Of a stretch of 64,000 nt of DNA, positions 11,210 through 21,454 are shown in pieces. How positions within the stretch are numbered: the stretch's first letter is position 1; each line of letters begins with the position of its first letter. A program made the translations under genes and the position numbers. The notes under the pieces are model-generated. The model saw only the letters and a list, made by a program, of their open reading frames with translations. It had not been told where the DNA came from and did no database searches. Source of the stretch: Adiantum capillus-veneris (taxonomy: Eukaryota > Streptophyta > Polypodiopsida > Polypodiales > Pteridaceae); contig CM043954.1 in assembly GCA_014529385.2 (NCBI GenBank), forward strand, positions 95,433,247 to 95,497,246, written 5' to 3'.

Positions 11210-11606
11210 GGATTAGGATAAATGTTTTCATTGATAGGAAAATCTTTTTTCAACAACGTATTGTATTCCTCTTTGGTGCTGAGGCATTAGGAGATATTCT
11301 ACAATCCCCAAATCCTATTATACTCCCAATTGTAGACTACGATGTCTCTTTTGATGTGCATGTGTTTATCTTGTTTTATCTAGGTTAATGAATCAAGAGG
11401 ACTTGTATCGTACATTCATTCCTTTGGCTAGACAAGACGTGCATGTAATAGTTTGCACAAACCTACAATTTCAACGTGTTTTCCATCGTATGTTTGAACC
11501 TAGGCAAGTAGTAGCTATCAATGCCTCAGTCAATCCGTTCATTTTGCCATTGATTCGCTACGATCTAAGCTTAATGTTTACCTTTTCATTCTACTTTGAA
11601 ATTTGA
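11200..11606 (+). pseudogene. E3 pre-gag leader module (unknown, duplicated)
   Basis: Two adjoining short frames (11200-11388 and 11388-11606) upstream of gag. They look like copies of one another: PNPIILPIVDYDVSFDVHVF in the first and VNPFILPLIRYDLSLMFTF in the second. E5 keeps a related segment (RKIHFQQCMVFMYG at 44565, then NPVIL). Conservation between two copies of the family at the same place suggests a real, possibly spliced, N-terminal part of gag or a small leader ORF. No domain recognised. Confidence 0.45.
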
Positions 11607-11660
11607 TTTTGCAAAAGAAAAATAATTTTAAAAAAAGAATTTTTGAGTAAAACCAGCAAC

Positions 11661-12990
11661 ATGGACACAACTAGGCAAATGAGTGGCTACCCCTTGTTCT
11701 TTGGAGAGCCTAGGGAGGATGCAAATTTATTCTTAGCAAATTTCAAAATGTCTTTCCATATCAAGAGGATAGTAACTGATCAAGAACGTGTAGAAATGTT
11801 TGAGGTAGTCCTTAGGAAAGATGCCATCACTTGGTTTGACTCTTTGCCTGAGGAAGTTAAAGGAAATTATACGGAAGTTGTGACGCGTTTCAAGGGATAC
11901 TTCTTTGATCGACAAAACACTCAAAAACTATGACAAGACATTGTCTCTCATAAACAAAAAGACTTAGATGACTACTACTTGTATAAGCAAGAGTTTCTAT
12001 GTCTTTGGGCCTTATGGGTACGAAATGTTGCTAGCCCAGGTGATGGTGCAAAATTTTTAAAGAAGGAAAGGTTCATAGTTGGTCTCTTCCCTAATTTCAG
12101 GTAAAGGTGGAGGCGGGTGCACCCGCTACCTATGATGCAACTGAAACCAGAGCTTCCAAGACGTATAGGAAACTCAAGTGCCTACGGGTAGAGGTTCCAA
12201 TAGAGGGCCTTAGACCCAAACGTAAGTTACAAACATCAATGTCTAAGGATTTTCCCAAGGTAGCGGGTGGCTGAAGTCATCGAGAAGTTAAATGAATCTT
12301 TGTGCGACCTTTCAATTCACCTTGCACAAGTTGTAGGTCCAAAGGGACAAGCAAAGAAGTCAAAAGCGCAAGAGCCATGACCTAGCTAGGAGAGTCTTGC
12401 AATGTTGGAATTGTGGAGAGTCTAGACATGGGATGTATAATTGTCCTTGGCCCCGGGGGGAGCCAAGGAGACCTAACTTGAATTACCCAATGATGAATGC
12501 AGGTGAAGGCACTAGTCAACAACCGGTGCTTTTGTAGAGACCAAATGCTACTCGCCCTCCACAACGGCAAGTAGAGGGAATACCACCTTTGCTTGACCCA
12601 AATTTCAATGTTGTAGGTCACACAATCCAAAGAGGGTGGCATTGAAGCAAATGGCATCAAACGTGGTCGGGGAAAAGGTAAGGAAAAGGAAGGAGTAACA
12701 TCACAAAGCGACCATCGACGAGGAAAGAAAGCAAAGGAAACCAAGGAAGCCAAGAGGACCCGGCGTCGCATCAACCTTCAAGACTTCCCTCTTGGACATG
12801 GTATGGATCCCTACAACCTTATGGAGGACATGAGAGGTAAGGGTCCAAGCATATCATGGCCTCAATTTCTTGCATTATGTCCACAAGTTAGGAGGGAGTA
12901 AACAAAGGCAGTCAGCACTAGTCAGCACTAGGACATGAGAGGTAAGGGTCCAAGCATATCATGGCCTCTATTTCTTGCATTATGTCCACA
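11661..12990 (+). pseudogene. E3 gag (broken)
   Basis: Starts at ATG 11661 (MDTTRQMSGYPLFFGEP). The retrotransposon gag core reads ANLFLANFKMSFHIKRI, ITWFDSLPEEVKGNYTEV and FKGYFFDRQNT, the usual plant gypsy capsid pattern. TGA at 11931 replaces a Trp codon (E5 has TGG). The frame continues to about 12095, where it shifts. A CCHC zinc knuckle CWNCGESRHGMYNC lies at 12403-12444. Further stops follow. The product would form the virus-like particle and package RNA. Confidence 0.85.
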
Positions 12991-13035
12991 AGTTAGGAGG
13001 GAGTAAGCAAAGGCAGTCGGCACTAGGAGAAAGAT
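12826..13035 (+). repeat. 105-bp tandem duplication in E3 gag-protease linker
   Basis: The segment beginning GGACATGAGAGGTAAGGG at 12826 is repeated at 12931 with a few differences. E5 has only one copy at the equivalent place (about 46129), so the duplication happened in this E3 copy. Confidence 0.85.
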
Positions 13036-13390
13036 GAAAGAAAATGTTCCTGTTGTTAAAGTTGCACGTGCCCAAATGAATGAGGATATTACACATGTGC
13101 TAGATTTCTATATCAAGGGAAAACTAGTTAGGAAGGGTCTAGTGGATGGGGGCACACAAATTTGCATCATGACAGAGGACCTTAAGCAGAGACTAGGTAT
13201 GCACATTCATGAGACGCCTAAAATCAAAGTGAAAATGGAAAATAATAGCAAGGCTAGGTGTTTGGGAGTTTGTAAGAATGTTTCTATGGAAGCTTTTGAC
13301 ATTAAGAAGGCTGTTGATTTCTATGTTATGTCTACAAAGGGAAATGGCTATCCATTTATCTTAGGTAGACAATGGCTAATGAGAATGTGA
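13034..13390 (+). pseudogene. E3 retropepsin (protease) domain
   Basis: Open segment of 118 codons. The active-site loop reads GLVDGGTQICIMTEDL (Asp kept, DGG in place of DSG/DTG) and the C-terminal element is YPFILGRQWLM. This enzyme would release gag and pol products. A TGA stop at 13388 ends it. E5 has TGA at the homologous codon (46587), after which both copies continue coding (LQDWESGKLICKND here). Confidence 0.85.
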
Positions 13391-13393
13391 ACT

Positions 13394-13718
13394 TTGCAGG
13401 ATTGGGAAAGTGGAAAGTTGATTTGCAAAAATGACAATCACAAGAAGGTTGTCTTTGACATGAAGGAGCAACATCAAGAGGAGCTCCATGAGGAATCTTC
13501 TCAAAGTGAAAACGGGGATGATTGGACCGATGACACCTCCGAAGAAGAAAGCAATGGTAGCAATACGGAGGAGGAGTCATCCATTGAAGTCATGGGTGTA
13601 AATTTTAGGCCAAATAACAAAGAGAAATCTTGCCAAGGTTTAGAAGAGGTAGGCCCCCAAGAGAACCAAAGTTTGCATGATGAAGAAATGCTAGATGGTA
13701 TGTTGTCAAAGACTCTTA
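13394..13718 (+). pseudogene. E3 protease-RT linker, left part, cut by E2
   Basis: Continues the pol frame after the TGA with an acidic, low-complexity linker rich in Glu and Ser (EESNGSNTEEESS), then MLSKTLT at the point where E2 is inserted. The next codons resume at 31815. E5 has the uninterrupted equivalent at 55640-55840. Confidence 0.8.
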
Positions 13719-13723
13719 CTTGG
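13719..13723. other. E2 target-site duplication, left copy (CTTGG)
   Basis: CTTGG directly before the TGTTTGC end of E2. The same five bases follow the other end at 31810-31814. Confidence 0.95.
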
Positions 13724-14632
13724 TGTTTGCGGGTCGCCGCGATGGACGTCCATAGCATAGCTCTCAAGCATCAACATATTTATCAATACAAGGGAAGCGA
13801 CTCGGATGAGGCATGGAAACTCACTAGCGTGTCATTCCTAATGAAGTGAACTCAAAGAGATGCAATTACTCACTCTACAAGCAAATCGAATGCATTACCG
13901 CCAAGTAATCTACCTATGTCCTCCTACACAGCTCTCCAGTCATCACGCCCGTTTACCATGCAAATCATATCGGAATCGCACGAAACTCGAAGGAAAGCTA
14001 TAGGGGATTATCAAGAACATATCCTATCACTGTCACAGCATTCTAGAGAGGTACAACGATCATGATTGTTTGTGCCAAAGTCAACAAAAACAGCAAACAT
14101 GTGATCCTAATGGGTCGTTTTAGGGTCCCTAAAGCCCCTCCTAAGGTCAAAACAACATAAAACACGCATATAGACACTCAAAACAACGATTTAAGGCCTC
14201 AAACACGTAGTTGAAAACCTACACCGAATCTTGAATGATTACACTTGAATGGAAGAGCAAGATGAGAGGAACACAATGCAATAAACAAATCTGAATTTGG
14301 ATTACCGTAGCTGCAATGGCGATGATTACAAGTTTGAACAAGAAGGATCTTTCAAAGGTACGTTGTCTTCTCAGTTTTCCATTGAAAAAGATATCCCCCA
14401 AACTTACAAAAATGACCTTTATAGATTAGGTCTTTACAAATGGCTTGTGCGGCCATAAGCTCCTAAACATCTAACTGGCTCTCTAATATACAATTGCTCC
14501 CATAAGAATAATCATACATCCTTTGACAAATTCCCAGCTTAGAGATGCTTCCTTACAAAAGAAGTTTACAATGGTTTCTCAGAAAAATATGATCCTTCTG
14601 GAACGGCCGCTTGTTGCTTCGTCCGCCAAACA
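13724..14632 (-). repeat. E2 3' LTR (909 bp)
   Basis: On the plus strand it runs TGTTTGCGGGTCGCC to CCGCCAAACA. It carries one copy of the family palindrome, decayed at both CpGs (AACGATCATGATTGTT, 14055-14070). Confidence 0.95.
14055..14070. promoter_or_regulatory. Palindrome in E2 3' LTR (decayed copy)
   Basis: AACGATCATGATTGTT. The partner LTR has the intact AACGATCGCGATCGTT at 31232-31247; all differences are C-to-T or G-to-A at CpG sites. Confidence 0.75.
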
Positions 14633-14644
14633 CTCCCCCCTTCC
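14633..14644 (-). other. E2 polypurine tract
   Basis: On the minus strand GGAAGGGGGGAG immediately precedes the TGTTTGG that begins the 3' LTR. Confidence 0.9.
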
Positions 14645-14825
14645 TTATCCTTGCATGTACTTGTGTAGGTTCAGTGCTTTGGCCGTTGATGTGGCTCCAA
14701 TGAAGCAAGTGTCGCTGAAAAACTTCTTGTTCGCAGGACGGTTTCGAGGGCTTCTTGATGCTGTCTGAAAGGATTTTCAGATAATGTGTGTTGGTATGCT
14801 ACGTACCATGCCTTGAGGTCCTTCG

Positions 14826-15893
14826 CTATAGGATGGAAAATCCTTGAGTCAATTTCGAAGAATCATGTGACGAAGGCCTCTTCGAATGTCTGCAAGTAGT
14901 GTGCATTAGCCTGGAGTACATGGCCATCAAGATGTGTCGTGGCGCTGAATCTTGTGGATTCCAACAGATGCCTCTGTGTCCTTCCAAGAACAGATTCCAC
15001 GGATAATCGTCGCCTTCAGTGTCTTTAAACACTTGGATGCAGGTGACGATCATCCGGGCTATCTTTACTAACATTTGGCATGCCAAGTCAGGGACATCCC
15101 ACAGCAATGTGACTGTCGAATTCAGTGTGCTGACCATGTAGGCTACCGTAGGGGGTTGCTGCACTGTCAAAACTGGGTAATTCAGTTTTTGTGGCCTTGA
15201 CCCTTTCCATGTGGTGAAGTCTTTCCACGTGCGTCTTCTAGGGACTGGGCAGAATGTAGAATCTATTTGTATATGTTGAGGAGCGTTGTGGTAATTGGTT
15301 AGATCCTGTGGCCTTTTGTCCAACCACTTCTGCCTCCACTTGGGGCGGTCATCGACAAGCATCTGAGCTTCTTCCTCTCTTAGTGCAATGCCTTCGTAAC
15401 CCCCATCTTTGTTCCGTGGCAAGGCTGGCCGCATCTTTTCTTTCCACAAAATCTCTTCATGGCATAGCAGAGGAAATAGGAGGTACTCATGGCCAAATCC
15501 TTCCACCTGCTCTTCTGGTTGTAAGTATGCCAAGGCAGGTGACTCCATTATCTTTTTTTCATAGAGCATGTACTCCTTTGTTGGCCCCTTTGGCATGTCC
15601 TGAATTCTCTCATTGAGCTCATCTCTTATATCCAGATCTGGCCCTTCAAATTCATGCTCCTGTTGCCCTTGGTGTGATGTTCCAGGCAAATATGGCACTT
15701 GTTGTCCGGGCAGCAGGTGTGGTTGACTCTGGGCTTTGTCTGCTTTGATTTGTTTTTGAAAAAGCAAATCTTCTTTTTCCTTTAGTAGCGTGTCACCGAT
15801 CTGCTTCTGAATCTGTAGCTCGGCGCTTACTTGAGCTAGTTGCTGTTCCATTTCTTTTAGCTTTAGCTCATTTGCCACCGTCTGGGCCACCAT
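14826..15893 (-). pseudogene. E2 accessory protein, C-terminal part (coiled coil plus conserved domain)
   Basis: Open for 355 codons. It starts with a coiled coil (LKEMEQQLAQVSAELQIQKQ, residues about 10-65), then a Gln/Pro-rich hinge, then a conserved globular domain from about residue 180. That domain has PKWRQKWLDKRP, FCPVPRRRTWKDF, VAYMVSTLNSTVTL, RMIVTCIQVF and DYPWNLFLEGHRG, all matched in E1 (6500-6900). Cys and Trp positions are shared. The ORF probably begins upstream: the frame before 15893 is coding-like but interrupted by a stop at 15897. Transcribed in the same sense as pol, it occupies the place where Athila elements carry an env-like gene, yet no signal peptide or membrane span is apparent. 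Function unknown. Confidence 0.72.
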
Positions 15894-16338
15894 GCCTTAT
15901 ACGAGCAGCTGTCTTTGAAGCTTTTCTTGCTCGAGCTCCGCTTTTAGTGCCGCTATAGTGTTCACTGTTGTGGCATCGTCAGATGTGGAGACCAATGCCC
16001 CAGCAGGTTCCTGATTCGCCATCAAAGTTGTCAGAGTGCCTTTGACAGTATTGTATGAACTGCTAAGCCTCTGAAATCTTGCACTCTCATAGGCAAGCTA
16101 CTTCGTTGCTTTCTGTACTCTTGTCGTCACTTCTTGGCACTCCTTTTCTTTGGCGGTAAAGTCTATCCTGACGTCCACCAAGTCTTTTATCAGAGACTGA
16201 GCCTCGCTCAAGGTCTCTCTCCTCCATTATGCGTTCTAGTTGCGCCCTCAGGCTTTCTAACTCCTCTTTCCCAAATGCCTGCTTTTTTTGGGCCTCCTAT
16301 ATATGCCTTCCCTTTTCACTCAGCACCACGTGCTGACA

Positions 16339-17283
16339 CTAGAATTTCCGTTCTAATTCCCTTAGAGTTTGCTTGTAATCAAAACCAGCCACCGTTTGGC
16401 AGGCTTCGTGGTACCCAATTGCTTCTGTAGGAGGTATAAACTCCTTTTGCGGGGTTGAAGGGGGAGGAGTTGGCTGTCTTTTGTTCGATGGAGAAGGGGG
16501 AGGAGGAGGAGATTTTGGCGAAGGAGGAGGTGATTTGGGCGAGGGAGGAGGTGGTCTTGATTCTTCTTGTACATGCCTCTTTTTGGAAGTCTCTTCCCCT
16601 TGTTGTGAAACAGATGCTTCCGCTTCTCTCTTCTTTAGAATCCTGATGATTCTTTGGCGAGTGAGATCCGCCGCCCTTCGTGCTTCCAAATTCCTTTCTC
16701 TTTGGATCTTCTTTAGCTGCTCTGCTTGGTTTGTTTCATCAGCTGCGTCTTTCTCCTTCGTTCCTTCAGTGAACTGCGAAGAGATATCCACTTCCGCATC
16801 CTTTTGCTTTGCTTCTAACCTTTGTTTCCCCGCGCGTATGCGAGTTGCATTATCTATTCTTTCTTGCCTGTTCCTTTCGAATCTTCTGTTTTGTGTCTGT
16901 TGTGTTGCAGCCGCTCTAGCCTGTCTGTCAGCCCTTAAATTGGTTCTTCTTTTCTCGACTCTTTTTTGAGCTTCCGCATATGCTTTTTGCAGGTCCGACT
17001 GCGATACTGCACTTCTCTCCCCTCTTTTTCTCTCAAGCGGCTTGGTGGAGTCTTCCTCTTCGCTTTCTTCAAACTCTGATGGCCCTTTGTCTTTCGACTC
17101 TTGAGACTTTCCTTTATCATCTGTCTCCGTTTTTTCTTCATGACTAGAGCTTTTGTTGGTGGCCTTTCCTGAGCGCAATGATGTCGCGCCAGGGGTCGTC
17201 CTTACGGAATGAGCAACCAGCTTGTCTTTCTGGATCAGGGCCATTTGAGAACTGGCAGCTGGCAAATCTTCAATCATTCCCAA
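16339..17283 (-). pseudogene. E2 accessory protein, middle part (charged helices, proline-rich)
   Basis: Open for 314 codons. Residues about 40-85 are acidic and Ser/Lys-rich. Residues about 90-230 are a long Arg/Glu/Ala/Gln-rich helix (for example QKAYAEAQKRVEKRRTNL), very likely coiled coil or basic helix. Residues about 240-280 form a proline-serine run of PPPSPKS repeats. The end (EAIGYHEACQTVAGFDY) returns to normal composition. Upstream, 17290-17430 continues the frame with MALATAENRTIHCDYGSY, ILEHLIEENL and one stop, so it links to the N-terminal part by one frameshift near 17480. The antisense frames here (such as 16481-16969) are shadows. Confidence 0.65.
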
Positions 17284-17426
17284 AGCCTAGTATGCTATTC
17301 TGGTTAGCATCGGCCCTGCGTTCATGTAGCTTTTGTTTTTTGCCGAGCTTTTCAAATTTTCTTCAATCAGGTGTTCCAGAATGTAAGAACCGTAGTCGCA
17401 GTGAATGGTTCTATTTTCGGCCGTCG

Positions 17427-18038
17427 CTAGAGCCATGACCACGGCAATGTGCAGGATTGGCTCGGTGTACTAGGAGGCTTTTGTACTCTAAAATGCTCGG
17501 AGATCAATCTCATTGGCAATTCTAGCTCTCCGTATATCATGTCACTGTATTTGTATTTGTTTCCCTTTGCTTTGACGAACGCCTTCTCATTGTCCAGTGA
17601 CTTTGTCTTCGCCAGCAAATCGTGTTTCCCTGGGAGGAAATGCAAAGCTTCGTTGATGATTTCTTTCGTGATCTTTACTTTCACCTTCGATCCATCCTTG
17701 TCCATGAGCATTGCCTGCCCATCATATTGTATCGAGCTCATGAGCTTGTGGGCCCTCATGTAATCTGCTCCCCATGGCTGTAATCTGAAAAATTGCTCCA
17801 AGTGTACAGCTCGCACTGCCTCTATTACCTCCGGCCTTCGGTGGAGGTTCCATATCTCTCGTGGCATGATAGTTGTTTTTACCAAGTCACCATCAGCATC
17901 CTTAAACTTCGAGATGAATATGTGGGCAGGGATTTGAGCAAGTATTTCATCTGAGATGTGAGCCTTTTCATTTGTAGCAAGCTCCTCCACTTCATATGGT
18001 GCTGTTGTCCACTGCCTTTCTTTCTTTTGGCGAGGCAT
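17427..18038 (-). pseudogene. E2 accessory protein, N-terminal domain
   Basis: Open for 203 codons, beginning MPRQKKERQW, a basic start. It aligns with E1 4709-5390 throughout: KFKDADGDLVK, the RRPEVIEAV motif, QPWGADY, SIQYDG, VKVKITKEI and RLISEHFRVQKPP. Pairwise divergence with E1 is high, but the pattern of hydrophobic and Trp/Tyr/Phe positions is kept, as expected of a folded domain. A single-base shift near 17480 moves coding into the frame reading LHIAVVMALATAENR. A topological resemblance to plant transposon-protein domains (Transposase_32 or plant mobile domain type) is a recollection that needs a profile search. It begins about 200 bp after the nearest spacer palindrome (18239). Confidence 0.72.
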
Positions 18039-18238
18039 TCTGTGTCAGGAGAATCACAAGCTGTCAGGATTTTCCCTTCGCAATCAATCGCATTTAGACT
18101 TTTGGTAAAAAACAGTTCAAAAGGTAAAACTGATCATAACTTGAACAAATTTCATCCATTCTTGTCCATATTTCACCAGTGGAACTAGGAAGACTAGAGC
18201 TATGATTGATTAAAATCTGAGCCAATTCTGGAGCTGAG

Positions 18239-18263
18239 GTACACCGATTGCGATCGTAGTACA
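18239..18263. promoter_or_regulatory. Palindromic box, E2 spacer copy 1
   Basis: GGTACACCGATTGCGATCG then TAGTAC. One CpG has decayed to TG. It is followed by AGAGGCCAAAAT, a tail shared with copy 3. Confidence 0.75.
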
Positions 18264-18510
18264 GAGGCCAAAATTAGATTTGATCACATGAGTGGGTTGC
18301 TGATAGTTGGAGGGTTATTTTGGTCCACTCTGCGTTTCATTTGAACCACTTTTGAGTTTACAGGTCGCAATTCTAGGTTACAAGGGAGTTTTGGACTAGA
18401 CTCTGACTTTTTATGAGTTTTTGATGTCCAAATGGCTTGAAACTTGGTTGGTGACTTGAACAAAATGTATACAAGGGATCTGATAGGTTTTGGTCAAAAT
18501 CTGATGCTCA

Positions 18511-18536
18511 GGTACACCGATCACGATCGGTGTTCT
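18511..18536. promoter_or_regulatory. Palindromic box, E2 spacer copy 2
   Basis: Core ACACCGATCACGATCGGTGT at 18514-18533 is a palindrome broken only at the central CpG. It lies 272 bp from copy 1. Confidence 0.78.
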
Positions 18537-19250
18537 GGGCCTTTTTTGGTGAAAACTAGATGGTCATGAACCCCTATGCCTGCCTAGCCTACTGATGATT
18601 TATTTCCAAATTTGGACTTAAAATGAACAATTTAGAGCAATTTTTCACTGTTTGACCATATTTTACTAAGTCTAACCATATTGGGTTTTCCTGATGAATT
18701 TTGGTTGGATCCTATAGTTAGTTGAAGTTAGTTTTAGAGCTCCCACTACTTCCATGAGGTTCTGCTACCATCAGCCTACTCCATTATCTGATTTTGACTT
18801 GATCAGGCACTTTATACCCTATCTTAGGAGGTTTTCCAGATTTGTGCATTTTTCAGGCATTCCTTGGATATCCATGTGATGTTTGAGCATCCCTAAGTGA
18901 CCTTTTGGTCTTTGGTCATTGGCTTGGTTCCAATTCTATCTTTGTGTGATCATTCGAAACTGAAATGACTATATCTGTACTTGTAGGAGATCTTGAGATC
19001 CATTCGAGGTTTTCTACAACTGTTCTGACTCTTAGTCGGACAAGTGTACCTTTCAAACCATCCATCATTATTTTTAACCGGATTTTGGTAGTTGTAGGTC
19101 AAATTTTCCCCTTTCGGTTGTGTTAGACAAATTAGGCCCATTCCATGAGCAAAATTTGTGCATTTTCCTTGAAAATTCAAGAGAGTGTACTGCTTTTAAT
19201 TGAGTTCCAAGCCTGGGCCAGATCAAAAGTTGCAAAACTTGCATCTGGGG

Positions 19251-19270
19251 GCACCGATCGCGATCGTACC
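19251..19270. promoter_or_regulatory. Palindromic box, E2 spacer copy 3
   Basis: GCACCGATCGCGATCGTACC, intact core CGATCGCGATCG, followed by ATGGAGGCCAAAAT as in copy 1. Confidence 0.78.
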
Positions 19271-19361
19271 ATGGAGGCCAAAATTGATTTTGACGTCAGC
19301 AAATTCTAGGCGAGGCTGAGGGGAGGTGTTTTGCATGTTCTGTCCCAATTTTTGTCAGTGA

Positions 19362-19387
19362 GGTACATCGATCGCGATCGGTGTACC
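19362..19387. promoter_or_regulatory. Palindromic box, E2 spacer copy 4 (nearly perfect 26 bp)
   Basis: The arms extend to GGTACA and TGTACC around CGATCGCGATCG, giving a 26-bp inverted repeat with one mismatched pair. It lies 111 bp from copy 3. Confidence 0.8.
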
Positions 19388-20479
19388 ACCACCAAAGTGT
19401 GATTTGACCATATGGCTTTGTTCTTGACCTTTTGGGGAGCACATTGATGTGTTCTGTGCCTGAACAAAGTTTTGTTTGGATACCTCTAAAGGCCCTTGAC
19501 CTCTTTGACCCGATTCGACTTTGATTTGATCCCTTCGCCCGTTTGTGCAATGATTCACACTTGCATGCGTAATAGACTTGATCTTTACTTGATAAGGAAC
19601 ATACTTGTGAAATATGGTGTGAAATGCTGGCTCCGACCGTCCGTACAGGATAGAAACGTCGCAGCTCACTCTAGGTCAAAAAGCTCTCTCCTTCTCTCTC
19701 AAAAAAGTGAAAATGAACAATGAGATAGAGTTTGGCCTACCTGGCCTATATCTTGCCGAGATTTTTGTGACACAGGGCTGATTTTCCTCACCTTTGATCC
19801 CGATATTATCTGCATACCACCTGTGGGTCGAACCGCTTGTCGTTCCAGCGTCGTATGACCATTTGATGCGATTTTGGCGAAATGTAGTCATGATCATTAA
19901 GGCTGAAATTCGACATCTTCAGATTAGCTTCATATATTCCATGCTTGATAACCTTATCATGATACTTTGGCATTTGCTTCCAGAACTTGATTCCGACTCT
20001 TGTGAGCGAGATTTTTTTAATTTTTGATCTTTTATTAACGAAAATCAAACAAAGTAAATTGAAAATACTTATTAATTGGTAAAAATTAGCCAAAATTATT
20101 ATACTCACCCCTAAGCATATATTTTCTCTAGGAGCATCCCAATGCTCCGGATTTTGTCATTACAGCTCATTATTATGTTGGTCGGATGATACAAAAACGC
20201 TAAAAATGCCAGGTTTTGATCGAATATGTTCAAAACTGAACTCTAAATAATGAAAAAACACACACATTATGTACATATATACACGTTGGACCCCTTAATG
20301 GCCCTGAATGTTACTAGATTCATCAATTATTCTCCCCTTCCTTGTCTGAGTCGTCCCTGACAAAGGTTGGGTGCATGTGCATGGGGTTTGGAATCTGTGT
20401 CTATGCATGGACGTGTAATGTGGCCCTATTCTGATGTTTGAGACAATGGGTTGGATAACAAGATTCTATGCAAGATGCG

Positions 20480-21110
20480 GGGACTGAATGTAGTTTTCAG
20501 TGGCTTTTGATGGAGAGGGTTGTTGTTTATGGAATAGAAGAGCTTGCAGTCGAATTGCTCTTTCCTTGATTGTTGGTGTTGTGATGGCAACTATTTTTGG
20601 AACCCATTTGTATGCGGTTTGTTGCATCTTTATAGATTCTGCTTTAGTTACAGGTTTCCAGTGCCATTTTGGAGGTTCGGGCTTCTTGTTTTGAGTTTTG
20701 GGTTTGCTTTCGAGCTATGTCGCCGAATCTTTAGTTTTCTCCAGTTTTGGTTGCCATTTCCACTTTGGAGTAACTTCTGAAGGTCTTTGCGATGATGTTG
20801 CTGCCGTCTGGAGTTTGTCCTTAGGTAGCCATATCTTGCTCGGTTTGTTGGTGAGCAATCTTTTCTTTATCCATACTTTATGAATAACCTTTTGTGGTGT
20901 ATTTGGCTGATTAGCCGGTTGCTTTTTGTCGATGGGTATGCTCGGCCACGAGTGATCTGTTTTGGCGAATGGAGTCATGTACACGTTAGAGTCGTGTGTG
21001 TACCTTAACGTATGTTCTGACCAAGGGCTTTGTACGTTCTCATCCATGGAACTCCCAAGCATATTGATTCTCTGATTTATCCGTCTTTCATTACGAAAAA
21101 TTGATGAGGA
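20480..21110 (-). pseudogene. E2 post-integrase tryptophan-repeat tail
   Basis: Frame 21113-20715 continues past a stop to about 20480. After an ILG-like remnant (INMLGSSMDE), the protein becomes basic, with repeated Trp motifs: KVWIKK, KIWLPK, KWKWQPK, KWHWKP and YKWVPK, about 20-35 residues apart. E1 carries a related tail at 1948-2165. No known domain is recognised; such spaced Trp/Lys motifs would suit binding of nucleic acid or a partner protein. Joined to the preceding domain by a frameshift near 21090. Confidence 0.55.
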
Positions 21111-21440
21111 CAACTATTTCCATAAAGATTGATTGGTAAGTTTACTATCCCCAATGTTGGCATTGTTGCACCGTTTGCTGCTTGTAGATCACGTGTGGAT
21201 TGCACGAGGGGTTCATCTATAAGCATCTTGTAAGTGGAGAAGTTGACCGCATTGACTCTTGCTCTTGTGTCAATCAATGCTCGTTGATATCTGCCATGCG
21301 GGAGTTTGACATTGATGCGAACATCGATTCCTGTTTCCCATTGCTCATCAGTTTGAATTATAGACAAAGGAATTTGAGCCGTATCTGCTAGTTGAGGAAG
21401 TCTTTGTTGTTGTAAGGTTTGTTTTTGTTTTAAAATCCTG
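21077..21440 (-). pseudogene. E2 second retropepsin-like domain, downstream of integrase
   Basis: Follows the integrase after a single TAG (about 21455) in the same reading direction. The active-site loop is RALIDTRARVNAVNFSTYK (Asp and Thr kept, Gly changed to Arg), against GTGARVN in E1. PTLGIVNLPINLYGNSCPHQF follows, conserved in E1. The canonical protease of this element lies separately at about 25100-25440, so the family carries two retropepsin-type domains. A role as active enzyme or as a structural domain cannot be decided from sequence. Confidence 0.72.
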
Positions 21441-21454
21441 ACTTTGGCCTCCTC

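Larger units (their letters stand above)
18039..20480 (-). other. E2 3' non-coding spacer with palindromes
   Basis: About 2.4 kb between the post-integrase tail and the accessory gene. No convincing gene; short open frames on both strands look incidental. It holds four copies of a GGTACACCGATCGCGATCG-type box (18239, 18511, 19251, 19362), each followed by a GGCC-containing phrase except the last. Confidence 0.7.

Noticed and set aside
16455-16969. Plus-strand ORF of 162 codons opposite the E2 accessory gene
   Set aside because: It mirrors the proline-rich and Arg/Glu-rich minus-strand frame, which is the one with homology to E1 and consistent element orientation.
14826-18038. Accessory gene as a retroviral-type envelope gene
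   Set aside because: Correct position, but no signal peptide, no membrane-spanning segment and no paired-Cys ectodomain pattern; it is mostly coiled coil and charged helices.
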